From contig NZ_KB235948.1 of assembly GCF_000332335.1 (NCBI RefSeq), forward strand, positions 6,586,252 to 6,643,903: a stretch of 57,652 nucleotides of DNA, given 5' to 3'. Source of the stretch: Kamptonema formosum PCC 10802 (GTDB taxonomy: Bacteria > Cyanobacteriota > Cyanobacteriia > Cyanobacteriales > Oscillatoriaceae). Positions 44,796 to 54,700 of this stretch are shown here, one piece after another (the stretch's first letter is position 1; every line of letters starts with the position of its first letter). The notes under the pieces are model-generated. The model saw only the letters and a program-made list of their open reading frames with translations, had not been told where the DNA came from and did not search any database. Both the position numbers and the translations under genes were made by a program.

Positions 44796-46298
44796 ATGAG
44801 TGGTAGAAAAGAGAGATATGTGAGTGTTGAGGAGCGGGAATTGCAAAGGTTGCGCGAACAGGAAAGCCGGCTGCGCTCTGTTCAACAAGACTTGCCCGAT
44901 CGCCTGAATCGGGTTCGCGAAGAAGCACGCCAAGAAATGCAGCAGCGCTTCGCCCCCCTAGAGCAGCGGGCAAGACAGCAGGAACAAGAATCTCAACGCC
45001 TGCGGAGTAACCTTGCCGAGCTCGAACGCAGCACCCAACAGCGATTGCAACAGCAGCGCCAAGAATTTCAGAAGTCGGTGCGGGAATCGGAGGCGCGACA
45101 GCAACAGGCACTTGCCCGTGAAAGCGAGCGTCTGGAGTCAGCTATGCGGGCTGGCTTTGAGCAACAGCGTGCCGAGTATCTCCGCATCACCGCCCAACAG
45201 CGTCAAGAATATCTAGCCCTAAACCAACAACTCGATCGTAAATTCTCTCAACTGCTTGATGAAGAACGCCAAGCACGGGAAGCTGGACAGCGTATCCTGC
45301 AAAAGCAAATCGATCGCGTGTTTGAAAACATCGAACAAGAAAGGCAGTATAAAGCCAAACTTGCCCAAGACCTACTTGCGGATGTCGAACAAATCTGGCA
45401 GCAAATCGACCGCGACTACCAACACCAGCGCTTTGCCCCGAATAAACTCGCTGACTTGCGGCGCAATCTGGAGTTGGCGAAACAAAACCTTGCGGCTGGA
45501 GTCTCGGAAGCGGCGATTGCCACTTCCCAAGACACCTACCTCAAGCTTGCTGACCTGCGCCTCGAACTCGAACAAAAAGAACAGGAGTGGTTGCTTTATT
45601 ATAACGCCGCTCTTGAAGACCTGCGCACCCTGATTGCTGAAGTCCAAGCTCACCGTCAAGTAGAAATTGAGCTCGGTGAGGCGGGGGGCGAAGTCGAAAC
45701 CTTTCGCGAAGAAGTAGATTATTGGACAGACGGGCGCTTGAGTGCCTACGAGCAAAAACTCAACGCTCTCGAACAGCAACTCAAGGATGGCGAAAAAACC
45801 CTTACGACTGAACAAATCCAGCAATTAGCAGAGCAAATCGAAGCCCATCGTCCTGAATTGAGTGAAATTGCTGAGCAAGCCAAGCTGCAAGTAATTCTCT
45901 CGCAAATGCGGGCAGAAATCGCTGATAAGGTAGTCGAACTGCTGGAATCCTACGGCTATCAACTCGCCGACCCCAATGCAGATGCCACCTACGAAGGCAC
46001 TGACTATCGGAATGCCTATGTGGTCAAGGTCAAAAATATTGCTGGGGATGAAGTAGTGACGGTCATTACCCCTGAAAAAGCATTTGGCGCAAATAACATT
46101 TCCATCAATGCTTTCAGCGAGCGCTTACAAAATGATGCAGAACTGCGCAAACGAGCCGAGGGTATTTTCAATGCGCTCCATGAGGAGGCTGGGCTGGAAC
46201 TCAAAGGCGAAACCCAGTGCCTCGATCGACCGCAAGAGGGGTATCGGGATATGGAACAAGTGAAACGCCGCCAAGTCAACCGTCCGCAAACACAATAG
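44796..46298 (+). CDS. Long coiled-coil protein
   Basis: A 500-residue protein with a perfect Shine-Dalgarno (ACAGGAGG) before ATG. Residues about 10-330 are almost entirely coiled coil, rich in Gln, Glu and Arg (e.g. QQRFAPLEQRARQQEQESQR). The end (about 355-500) contains a folded piece: QVILSQMRAEIADKVVELLE, SYGYQLADPNADATYEGTDY, and VVKVKNIAGDEVVTVITPEK. That region may bind another member of the set. It is 159 bases after the previous gene and in line with the AAA+/Hsp70 run. No known family recognised. Confidence 0.7.
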   Translation: MSGRKERYVSVEERELQRLREQESRLRSVQQDLPDRLNRVREEARQEMQQRFAPLEQRARQQEQESQRLRSNLAELERSTQQRLQQQRQEFQKSVRESEARQQQALARESERLESAMRAGFEQQRAEYLRITAQQRQEYLALNQQLDRKFSQLLDEERQAREAGQRILQKQIDRVFENIEQERQYKAKLAQDLLADVEQIWQQIDRDYQHQRFAPNKLADLRRNLELAKQNLAAGVSEAAIATSQDTYLKLADLRLELEQKEQEWLLYYNAALEDLRTLIAEVQAHRQVEIELGEAGGEVETFREEVDYWTDGRLSAYEQKLNALEQQLKDGEKTLTTEQIQQLAEQIEAHRPELSEIAEQAKLQVILSQMRAEIADKVVELLESYGYQLADPNADATYEGTDYRNAYVVKVKNIAGDEVVTVITPEKAFGANNISINAFSERLQNDAELRKRAEGIFNALHEEAGLELKGETQCLDRPQEGYRDMEQVKRRQVNRPQTQ

Positions 46299-46815
46299 CA
46301 ACAGCAATGTTCACAAGCACAAATCTTGCCTTCATTTTCAGTCTTCCTCTGCAAAGGGAAGGATATCTTAACCCAAGTTGCCACCTACAAGTCTGAAGTC
46401 TCGGTCTTCTTGAATGCCGGCGAAGGCGTCTGGGACTTCGGACAGACATCTTGGGTGAACCGGCTCTTACTTTAGGGGCCGGTTTACAGACATCCTTTCT
46501 TACCGGCTGACTTCTGGAGTGAATCCGCCCCCACTGTCTCCTAGGACAGGCGAGACGCCTGTCCTACGCCTTATATCCCTCCGACCTCAAGGTCTGATGT
46601 CCGTTCCCAATGTGGCTAGTAGGGGCGGGTTCACCAGAAATATTTCTGGCACAGGGAAGGATCTGAATAAACCCGCCCCACGAGATGCCGGTAGGGGCGG
46701 GTTCACCAGAAATATTTCTGGCACAGGGAAGGATCTGAATAAACCCGCCCCACCCACAGCGGTGCGCTCAAACATGATATAAAGAGAGAGAGAAGGACAG
46801 CAACGGTTACACCTA
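46299..46815. other. Intergenic region with two 61-bp elements
   Basis: Interrupts the coiled-coil gene run. It holds two copies of the 61-base TAGGGGCGGG element (46620-46680 and 46692-46752) and a short palindrome CAGGCGAGACGCCTG at about 46548. No gene is supported. It may separate the transcript of 46816 from the preceding operon. Confidence 0.5.
46620..46752 (+). repeat. Tandem pair of 61-bp TAGGGGCGGG elements
   Basis: Two units of 61 bases at 46620-46680 and 46692-46752. Each starts TAGGGGCGGGTTCACC and ends TAAACCCGCCCC, so the ends are inverted repeats. Two more 61-base copies lie at 47958-48018 and 57531-57591. Confidence 0.85.
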
Positions 46816-47877
46816 ATGACAAGCACCGCTAAAATGCAGCAGATTCAACAAATCTTAGAACGTCTCGCAGCAGCACAAGCGAGCGATGGCGGTTTGCAAG
46901 ATTTCGACACGATTGAAATTCCGTTTCAATTAACAAAAGCTTGCATCCAACTGTGGACAGATTGCTTTTCCATACCGGCGCTGCAAAACCTAGCTCAGCA
47001 CGAGCCTGATACCTTAGAAGCATGGGCGATTGCTCTCAATGAGACTCTCCAAGCCCAGCTAGGTATTTTAAGCCAATGGATGCCATTATTGAGCGCCCCA
47101 TCTCTCTCTCAAAAAGTGCGCGAAAAAGCCGCACAGCGTACTGCTGAACTAGAGCGGATTGCTAGAGAGAAATTAGTATTGCTCCAGGCGGCTACCAAGC
47201 TGCGGGCACAAGAAACCGAGCTGCGAAATGCAGCTGCCGAACTCTCCGCTTTGCGAGCCAAAGTCAATGAATTACAAGCTATTGAAGCGGATGTAAATGC
47301 TACCGATATGGTAACATTACGAGCGGAAGTGCGTCAAAAAGAAAATGAGTTGCTCCCCCAAAAGCAAGCCATCGAACGTTTACACCAACAAAAAGCTGAC
47401 CTCGACACAAAACTTACCTCATTGCAGCAACAGCGAGACATTTTACAAACCGAGATTGACAGCCAAGAATTCCGCCTAGAGCGCCAGCAATTAGAGGCTA
47501 TGAGCCAAATTCGCACGCTGTTCGATATTAGGGAAACTGCTAAAGCAGAATTGAGCGATCGCTTAGCTGAATCTGTTGACAATCTCGACCGCCAACGCAA
47601 TGAATATAACCAGCAGTGGGAGCAGTTACAGCAAACCATCATCGCCTACGAAGGCTATCGTGCCGAAACAGAGGCAATTTGTGCCGATCTCAATGCTCAC
47701 TATGAAGTCGATGCAGTTTTAGGACAGCGTTTGCCGATCGCGCGCCGGCGGATGGAAACGCTTATGCAAACTATTCAAGAACGTTTAGCTGAATTCGATC
47801 GCGAACTTCAGACTGCTCACGCAAACCACCAACGAGCGCAACAAAAGCAATACATTACCTTTGGGACGCCATCTTAG
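46816..47877 (+). CDS. Coiled-coil protein
   Basis: A 353-residue protein. A helical start (QQIQQILERLAAAQASDGGL and PFQLTKACIQLWTDCFS) is followed by a coiled coil (about 100-260: KAAQRTAELERIAREKLVLL, then LRAEVRQKENELLPQKQAIE). A second helical part contains EAICADLNAHYEVDAVLGQR and RRRMETLMQTIQERL. No enzymatic motif is visible. It is on the same strand and of the same style as the preceding two coiled-coil genes, so it probably belongs to the same system, but it may have its own promoter after the repeat-filled gap. Confidence 0.65.
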   Translation: MTSTAKMQQIQQILERLAAAQASDGGLQDFDTIEIPFQLTKACIQLWTDCFSIPALQNLAQHEPDTLEAWAIALNETLQAQLGILSQWMPLLSAPSLSQKVREKAAQRTAELERIAREKLVLLQAATKLRAQETELRNAAAELSALRAKVNELQAIEADVNATDMVTLRAEVRQKENELLPQKQAIERLHQQKADLDTKLTSLQQQRDILQTEIDSQEFRLERQQLEAMSQIRTLFDIRETAKAELSDRLAESVDNLDRQRNEYNQQWEQLQQTIIAYEGYRAETEAICADLNAHYEVDAVLGQRLPIARRRMETLMQTIQERLAEFDRELQTAHANHQRAQQKQYITFGTPS

Positions 47878-47957
47878 AGAGTGTTTATAAAGAAAACGTG
47901 AAGTCGCCAGAAACCGGAACCGCCGCCTGCCCCTACAGCCGTGTGGCATTACATATG

Positions 47958-48018
47958 TAGGGGCGGGTTCATCTCAGATGTTTGCTGCAAGTAGTGGATG
48001 TCTGTAAACCCGCCCCTA
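47958..48018 (+). repeat. 61-bp TAGGGGCGGG element, third copy
   Basis: TAGGGGCGGGTTCATC at the left and TAAACCCGCCCCTA at the right, 61 bases in all, located between the coiled-coil gene and the radical-SAM gene. Confidence 0.8.
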
Positions 48019-48107
48019 GCAGCAAAATAAACCCGGTGTCTTATCCCCCATACCGGTACTAACAATTACTTTATAAACAGTTTATTTACCAGTTTTAGGA
48101 TATTCCA

Positions 48108-48734
48108 ATGACTCCGATCAACCTTGCGGATTTTTGTCCTGCAACTCGCGTCCTCGGCCCGGGGTTACGCTTTGTCCTGTGGGTACAAGGCTGTTGCTTT
48201 CGCTGCCCAGGATGTGTTTCTCCCGATACAATTCCTCAAGTAACTGCAACTCGGATTGAGCCAAAAGTGATAGCCCGAGCTATTCTCAGCAATCCTCAAC
48301 TAGATGGCCTCACCGTATCGGGAGGGGAACCGATGCTTCAAGCTCCAGCACTCAGTGAGCTGTTTGCGCTCTTACGTCAAGAGCGCGATCTTTCCATTAT
48401 GTGCTATACAGGCTTTACTCTTGCCCAACTACAAGCCAAGCACGAGCCAGAGATTGATGCAATGCTCTCATACATAGATGTTCTTATTGATGGCTTATAT
48501 ATGGAAGCTCAAAACGACAATCGGGGTTGGCGCGGTTCTGCTAACCAGGTCGTGCATTTCTTAACCTCACGGCACTTAGACGATGCCCCTCTATTTACTG
48601 AACGCAAACGGGATATCGAGGTATATTTGCGGAATGATAATGCTCTTTTGGTAGGTGTGCCACCTGTAAAATTTACCAACCAATTTTCGCATATCATTGC
48701 ATCTGCGTCTGAAGCGGGGTTGGGTCAAGAGTAG
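48108..48734 (+). CDS. NrdG-like radical-SAM / 4Fe-4S protein
   Basis: A 208-residue protein with the radical-SAM cluster motif CxxxCxxC in VQGCCFRCPGC, after LGPGLRFVLWVQGC, the typical start of anaerobic-reductase activators (NrdG/PflA-like). SGGEPMLQ is the SAM-binding GGE-type motif, and YIDVLIDG is the last shared strand. It is longer than minimal NrdG by a C-terminal part (RDIEVYLRNDNALLVGVPPV) that probably gives specificity. No anaerobic ribonucleotide reductase is nearby, so its target is likely encoded in the adjoining set (inference). AGGAT lies before ATG 48108. A strong terminator follows. Confidence 0.87.
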   Translation: MTPINLADFCPATRVLGPGLRFVLWVQGCCFRCPGCVSPDTIPQVTATRIEPKVIARAILSNPQLDGLTVSGGEPMLQAPALSELFALLRQERDLSIMCYTGFTLAQLQAKHEPEIDAMLSYIDVLIDGLYMEAQNDNRGWRGSANQVVHFLTSRHLDDAPLFTERKRDIEVYLRNDNALLVGVPPVKFTNQFSHIIASASEAGLGQE

Positions 48735-48740
48735 CAGGCC

Positions 48741-48774
48741 GGTGCGAGCGCTTAAAGCGCCGCACCACTTTTTT
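48741..48774 (+). terminator. Rho-independent terminator after the radical-SAM gene
   Basis: GGTGCG, GCGCTT against AAGCGC, CGCACC form a 12-bp stem with one bulged base and a minimal loop (48741-48766), followed by TTTTTT (48769-48774). It marks the end of the AAA+/Hsp70/radical-SAM gene set. Confidence 0.85.
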
Positions 48775-48786
48775 AAGCAGTGAATA

Positions 48787-48960
48787 ATTATAGCAATGGA
48801 CAGTAAGTTTAGGAGATGGGCAGGGGGCGATTGGGCAGGGGGCGATTGGGCGATGGGGCAGGATCTCAAAAGGGCATCATCGCATCTTTCCCCCCTATGC
48901 GCTATGCTCTATGCGCGGAACGCCCCATCGCCCGCTGCCATTAATGTCCTAACCTAAGTG
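48787..48960 (+). repeat. TATAGCAG-type repeat element, third copy
   Basis: ATTATAGCAATGGACAG then TAAGTTTAGG at the left, TTAATGTCCTAACCTAAG at the right, enclosing a GGGCGATTGGGC-rich body. Related to 15826-16058 and 17082-17246 and to the incomplete copy at the window's end (57439-57652). Confidence 0.55.
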
Positions 48961-49157
48961 CGTCAGTGCCGGTGCTTCCTCCCAGTGGTGGGAGAGCCGG
49001 TGCCCAAAGAGGGCGCAGCGGAGGTGCCGGTGAACCGAGGGCGCATGGGGCATGGCGCATGGCGCATGGCGCATCGGGCATGGCGCATCGGGCATGGGGA
49101 AGATTTTCAGTAATGCCCAATGCCCAATGCCCACTGCCCACTGCCCGCCGCAAGCTC

Positions 49158-49500
49158 TTGCTTCGGTTTCCCGTAACTCCGCATGCGGTTAACCGAACAC
49201 ACAGCAAAGAGGGCGCTGTGGGGGAAAGACGAAATCCCCCTCTGCTGGGATTTCGGGGGGGTGAGGGCTGCCGGTGAACCTGAAATTGCGCGCTTGCTTC
49301 GGTTTCCCGTAACTCCGCATGCGGTTAACCGAACACACACCAAAGAGGGCGCTGTGGGGGAAAGACGAAATCCCCCTGTGCCGCGATTTCGGGGGGGTGA
49401 GGGCTGCCGGTGAACCTGAAACCGCGCGCTTGCTTCGGTTTCCCGTACTTCCGCATGCGGTTAACCGAACACACACTAAGTCGGGCGCTGTGGGGGATTG
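49158..49500 (+). repeat. 136-bp tandem repeat array 2
   Basis: Units start at 49158, 49294 and 49430, again 136 bases apart (about 2.5 units), with the same CTTCGGTTTCCCGTAACTCC opening and CCGCATGCGGTTAACCG palindromes as array 1 at 35523-35880. Same orientation. Confidence 0.92.
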
Positions 49501-49869
49501 TTGACTCCTGTACCGGCGACGGGATCTTTGACAGATGCTTCGGATGCTGGATCTGGGAGGGGTGCCGGCGTTTACGGCGCTGGAGTCCTGCAAAGCGCTG
49601 AGCTTTCTGGCCTAAAGGGCTGTCAGCGATTGAAGCTTAAGATAAGTTAAGATTGCAAGTTTACTCCCAGCAGAGCTAATAAATCATCCCCAGGATAGTA
49701 GAATAGTGGAAAATCATCTGAATTCCGCTGCCACCGGAATCATTTATTTTGCCCCTTGTCCCCCTGCGGTCAGAACAGTGCCGGTGAAACACCGCATCAC
49801 TCTCCTGTCCGCTGGCGCAGCCTCTAACACTGGTGCGGGCCAAGTTATGGCAAATGGAGAGGGCTTGTT

Positions 49870-51747
49870 ATGAAAATTCTCCTGGTAGAAGACGATAAAT
49901 CGATGAGAGCAGCCCTGGCCCAACTGCTGGCTGCCCATGATTGCCAGATCGCCCTGGCCAGTGATGGGCAGACCGGACTGGAGTTGGCCACAGCGATTGA
50001 GTATGACTTGATTTTGCTGGACTGGCAGATTCCCCAGCTGGACGGAATTAGCCTCTGCCGGAAACTGCGCTCGCAAGGCTACACTAAACCCATCCTGCTG
50101 CTAACCGCGAAGAATTCCAATGCGGACATTGTGGCCGGTCTAGATGCCGGGGCGGACGATTACGTTATCAAACCATACAACCCGGAAGCACTGGCAGCAA
50201 AGATTCGGGCTCTGTTGCGCCGCAGCGGTGCCTTGACATCACAAACGCTTTGCTGGGGAGAGCTCTGTTTAGACTCAACTTCCGCCAAAGTCACCTGTGG
50301 GGGGGAAGTGATTTCGCTCACCGCAACAGAATACAACCTGCTGGAACTGTTTTTGCAAAATCCCAATCGCATATTCAGCCGCAGCAAGATTCTAGATCGC
50401 CTTTGGGGGTTTGATGACGCACCGACTGAAAATGCCGTGACGACGCATATTAAAGATTTGCGCAAGAAACTGAAAGCCGGCGGTCTTCTCGAAGAGATTA
50501 TCGAAACGGTTTATGGCATGGGATATCGGTTAAAGCCGGCCCCCAATCGCCCCGCCTCTACTTCTGAACTAGGCGCTAAAAAAAGCAGAGACAGCCAGAA
50601 AAACCCAGCGCCAAAAGATATGACTGCTATCAGTCGTGTGCTGGATAGATTTCGCAATTCTTTGGCGGAACAGATTGAGGTGCTGGAGCGATCAAAAACT
50701 GCACTGTTGGAAGGAAATTTCACCAATGAATTGCAGCTAGAAGCAGAGCGTGAAGCGCACAAACTTGCCGGATCGATGGGAACTTTTGGCTATCCAGAAG
50801 GTTCTACACTGGCGCGGGAAGCCGAACATTTACTGATGGGCGCTCGCCCCCTGAAAGGGGATGAGATTTCCCAGTTCTGCCAATTGGTCTTGGCGTTGCA
50901 ACAGGAGTTTGCCAAGTCTCCGGAGGCTTGGCCCCCTCAACCCGTCCCTGCAATCCAAACTCGTCGCGTCTTGGCGATCAATGACGATCCTAAGCTGGCA
51001 GAACGATTGCTCTCAGAGGCAGACGCTTGGGGAATCCGAATCAAAATTGCTGCCGATCTGGCAACAGCCCGCTCCCGGATCGCTCTGGCGGCTCCCGATG
51101 CGATTCTCCTGGATTTAAGTTTTTCGGAAACAGAAGAAGATGGGCTGACGCTGTTGAGGGAACTGACAGAGGGCGAGCCCCATATCCCAGTCGTGGCGCT
51201 CGCCGGACGAGATAGCCTTGCTAAGCGCTTAGCCGTATCGCGGTTAGGTGCTAAACAATTTTTAGGCAAACCGGCAACAGTGCGGGAGATTTTTCAAGCG
51301 CTCGACCGCGTGCTGGCTCAACCCAAAACCTCCGAAGCCAAAGTCTTGCTCGTAGACGATGACCCAGCGATCGGGGCTGCACTGTCAGCGCTGCTGACTC
51401 CCTGGGGACTGGAGGTGACAGCGCTGACAGAACCGCAGCAATTTTGGGAAGTGCTAACCGCCACATCCCCAGATTTAGTGGTGCTGGATCTAGAAATGCC
51501 CCCAGTCAGTGGCATAGAATTGTGTCAGGTGGTGCGGCAGGATACCCATTGGGGCAATATCCCGATTTTGGTGGTGACGGCGCATACTGATGCGGAATCC
51601 CTCCAGCAAGCTTTTGCGGCTGGAGCTGATGACTTCATTGCCAAGCCTGTCCTAGGTCCAGAACTCGTGACGCGAATACTCAGCCGAATTGAGCGCGTGC
51701 GCTGGCACAGCAGGCGGGGGGGAATTCCGCAGGCAACGGGGGAATAA
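49870..51747 (+). CDS. Response regulator: REC-wHTH-Hpt-REC-REC
   Basis: A 625-residue regulator. REC 1 (about 1-118) has the acceptor Asp at 51 in LILLDWQIP and the Lys in DDYVIKPYNP. An OmpR-type winged helix follows (about 128-225; FSRSKILDRLWG, ENAVTTHIKDLRKKL). A Hpt-like domain has His at about 297 in EREAHKLAGSMGTFGYPEG. REC 2 (about 355-475) keeps Asp 415 and Lys in FLGKP. REC 3 (about 490-610) has Asp 540 in LVVLDLEMPP and the Lys in DFIAKPV. So it can take part in a phosphorelay and bind DNA. It has GGAGAGGG before the ATG and precedes the large histidine kinase by 33 bases. Confidence 0.92.
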   Translation: MKILLVEDDKSMRAALAQLLAAHDCQIALASDGQTGLELATAIEYDLILLDWQIPQLDGISLCRKLRSQGYTKPILLLTAKNSNADIVAGLDAGADDYVIKPYNPEALAAKIRALLRRSGALTSQTLCWGELCLDSTSAKVTCGGEVISLTATEYNLLELFLQNPNRIFSRSKILDRLWGFDDAPTENAVTTHIKDLRKKLKAGGLLEEIIETVYGMGYRLKPAPNRPASTSELGAKKSRDSQKNPAPKDMTAISRVLDRFRNSLAEQIEVLERSKTALLEGNFTNELQLEAEREAHKLAGSMGTFGYPEGSTLAREAEHLLMGARPLKGDEISQFCQLVLALQQEFAKSPEAWPPQPVPAIQTRRVLAINDDPKLAERLLSEADAWGIRIKIAADLATARSRIALAAPDAILLDLSFSETEEDGLTLLRELTEGEPHIPVVALAGRDSLAKRLAVSRLGAKQFLGKPATVREIFQALDRVLAQPKTSEAKVLLVDDDPAIGAALSALLTPWGLEVTALTEPQQFWEVLTATSPDLVVLDLEMPPVSGIELCQVVRQDTHWGNIPILVVTAHTDAESLQQAFAAGADDFIAKPVLGPELVTRILSRIERVRWHSRRGGIPQATGE

Positions 51748-51780
51748 TAAGTACAGGATCGGGAAGAAGAGAAGAGAGGG

Positions 51781-54700
51781 ATGATGAGAGTTTACCGGCG
51801 ATGTTGGCCCTATGGGGTGGCGATTGGTTCAACGGCGAGCGCCCTGCTCGTCGCCCTCTGGTTAAAACCTCTCCTGTCACCGATCGTCAGTCCGCTTTTC
51901 TACATCGCCATCATTTTCAGTGCCTGGTATGGCGGCTTTCGACCGGGAATGGTTGCCGCTGTCCTTTCCACACTGACGATCAGTTATTTCTTTATTGCCC
52001 CCCGCAATCAATTTTGGGTCGAGCGACCAGAGGGGCTATTGCAGTTAGGTCTTTTCCTGCTGGTTGCCCTGACGATCGATCTGCTCACTGACAATTTTCA
52101 CGAGAGCAAAAAAAAGGTTGAGCGACTCAGCCGGCAATTGGCGCAGGAAAATGCCGAGCAGCTGCGGATGGCTCTGGAAGGGGCTCAGATGGGGATGTGG
52201 GACTGGAATCTGGTCACTGGAGAAGTCAAGTGGTCGCCGGAGCATGCGCTGTTATTGGGGCTAGATCCGGATGCGTTTGAGGGCAAATATCAAACCTTTG
52301 ACACTTGCGTGCATCCAGAAGATCGGCAAGGCTTGGAGCGGGCGCTGCAGGAAGCGCTGCAAACACGCAGCATCTACCAGCACGAGTATCGCGTTATCTG
52401 GCCAGATGGCAGCACTCACTGGATTGAGGCACGAGGGCGCGGCTTTTATGAGGAAACTGGCCAGCCGGTGCGAATGACCGGCACCATTATGGATATTGAC
52501 GGGCGCAAGCAGGCAGAAACCCTGCTGCACCAGCAATTCGAGCGACAGCGGCTGGTGATGGAAATTGCCCAGCGCATCCGCCAGTCGCTGAATTTGGAAG
52601 AACTTCTCCAAACTACAGTGGATCAAGTGCGGCAATTTATGCAGTGCGACCGGGTAATTATCTTTCAATTTGCCCCAGACTGGAGCGGAACCGTTGTGGT
52701 AGAGTCGGTGGGGTCCGAATGGACAGCAATCTTATCCACTCAGATATACGATCCTTGCTTTGGGAAAAACTATATTGAACCCTTCAAACAAGGCTTATTC
52801 ACCGCTAAATCAGATATTTATACTGCCGGAATCGATAACTGTCACATAGAATTGCTGGCAACTTTCCAAGTCAGAGCCAACCTGGTTGTTGGGATCTCTA
52901 AGGGAGAAAAACTGTGGGGATTGCTGATCGCTCACCACTGTGCTAGCCCTCGCGAATGGCAACCGGCAGAAATTGAATTGATGCGGCAACTGGCAACCCA
53001 AGCCGGTATTGCCATCCAGCAAGCTGATTTGTTTGAGCGGGTGCAAACGGAACTGAGGGAGCGCAAGCTAGTGGAAGCCGCTCTGCGAGAAAGCGAAATA
53101 CAGCTTCAGCGGCAGCTGGCTGAGATTGAAACCATCTACCAGTCAGCCCCCATTGGGCTGAACGTTTTGGATACCGACCTCCGCTTTGTGCGGATCAACC
53201 AGCGACTGGCTGAAATCAATGGGTTTTCTGTGGGAGCGCATATCGGTCGCACAGTGCGCGAACTCTTGCCCGAAATGGCTGGCACCACCGAAAACATATT
53301 GCACTCCATCTTAGAAACGGGTCAACCTCTCCTGAATGTGGAAATCACTGGCGAAACACCGGCTCAGCCCGGGGTGCAGCGAACCTGGGTAGAGAGCTTT
53401 TTGCCCTTAAAAGATGGCGAGCGGATTATTGGCATCAGTACCGTTTGTGAGGAAATTACCGAGCGCAAACAGGCACAACTCACCCTGCAACAGCTGAATG
53501 CCGAACTCGAAGAGCGGGTCGCACAGCGCACAGCCGAACTAACAGAGGTGAACGATCGCCTGCTGGTTGCCCTGCTGGAGAAAGAACACGCCTATCAATT
53601 GCTGAAAGAACAGGCACAACTGCTAGAACTCGCCCACGACAGTATTATCACCTGCGATCTGAACTCGGCGATCTCGTTTTGGAACCAAGGGGCAGAGTCC
53701 ATGTATGGCTGGTCAAAAGCGGAGGCGTTCGGACAGGACTTGCACGCTTTCTTGAAAACCCAGTTTCCCAAGCCGCCGGGTGAGATTCTAGCAGAACTGT
53801 TAGAAAAAGGGTATTGGGAAGGAGAGCTGGTTCATTTCACCCGGGACAATCGCCCGGTCACTGTGGCCAGCCGCTGGGTCCTCCAAAAAGACGATGCCGG
53901 CAGACCGATTAAGGTACTGGAAATTAACAATGATATTAGCGAGCGCAAACAAGCAGAAAAAGCTCTGAAGCTGAGTGAGGAAAAGTATCGCCGCATTGTT
54001 CATACAGCTAGTGAGGGAATTTGGGTCATTGACGCTGAGGGCAAGACCAACTTTGTGAATCCCAGAATGGTAGAAATGCTTGGCTATAGCGCGGAAGAAA
54101 TGATGGGTGAATCCCTATTTGCCTTTATGGATGAAGCGTGGGAAGCGATCGCTGCTGCCAAGCTGCAATCCCGCCGTCAGGGAATAACCGAGCAACATGA
54201 CTTTAAGTTTCGCTGCAAAGATGGGTCTGATTTGTGGTGCATTATTTGCACTAGTCCAATTTTAGATGAGGCGGGGCAGTTTCTCGGGGCGCTGGGCATG
54301 GTGGCGGATATCACCGCTCGCAAACGTGCTGAAAAAGCCCTGCAGCAGCAAGCCAAACAAGAACAGTTGCTCTTTTCTATCACGCAAGCGATTCGCCAGT
54401 CCCTGGATCTGAACGCCACTCTCAATACTGCGGTGACTGAAGTCAGGCAGACATTACAAGTCGAGCGGGCTGCGGTTTACCGCTTTAATGTCGATTGGAG
54501 TGGGGATTTTGTCGTGGAGTCCGTCACTCCAGACTGGGTAAAACTGGTGACCCCCGATGTTAAAAAGGTTTGGGAAGACACCTACCTGCAAGAGACTGGA
54601 GGGGGTCGCTTCCAAAATCGCGAAACCTTTGTTGTGGCAGATATTTACACAGCGGGGCTCCAGCCCTGCCATGTAGAACTCTTGCAGCAGTTTCAAGCGA

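Larger units (their letters stand above)
48735..49869. other. Repeat-filled intergenic region upstream of the regulator gene
   Basis: Contains the terminator, a third TATAGCAG-type element (48787-48960), GCGCATGGC microrepeats (about 49040-49100), the second 136-bp array (49158-49500), and then about 300 bases leading to the response regulator. No coding region is supported; frames across the arrays are repeat translations. Confidence 0.6.
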
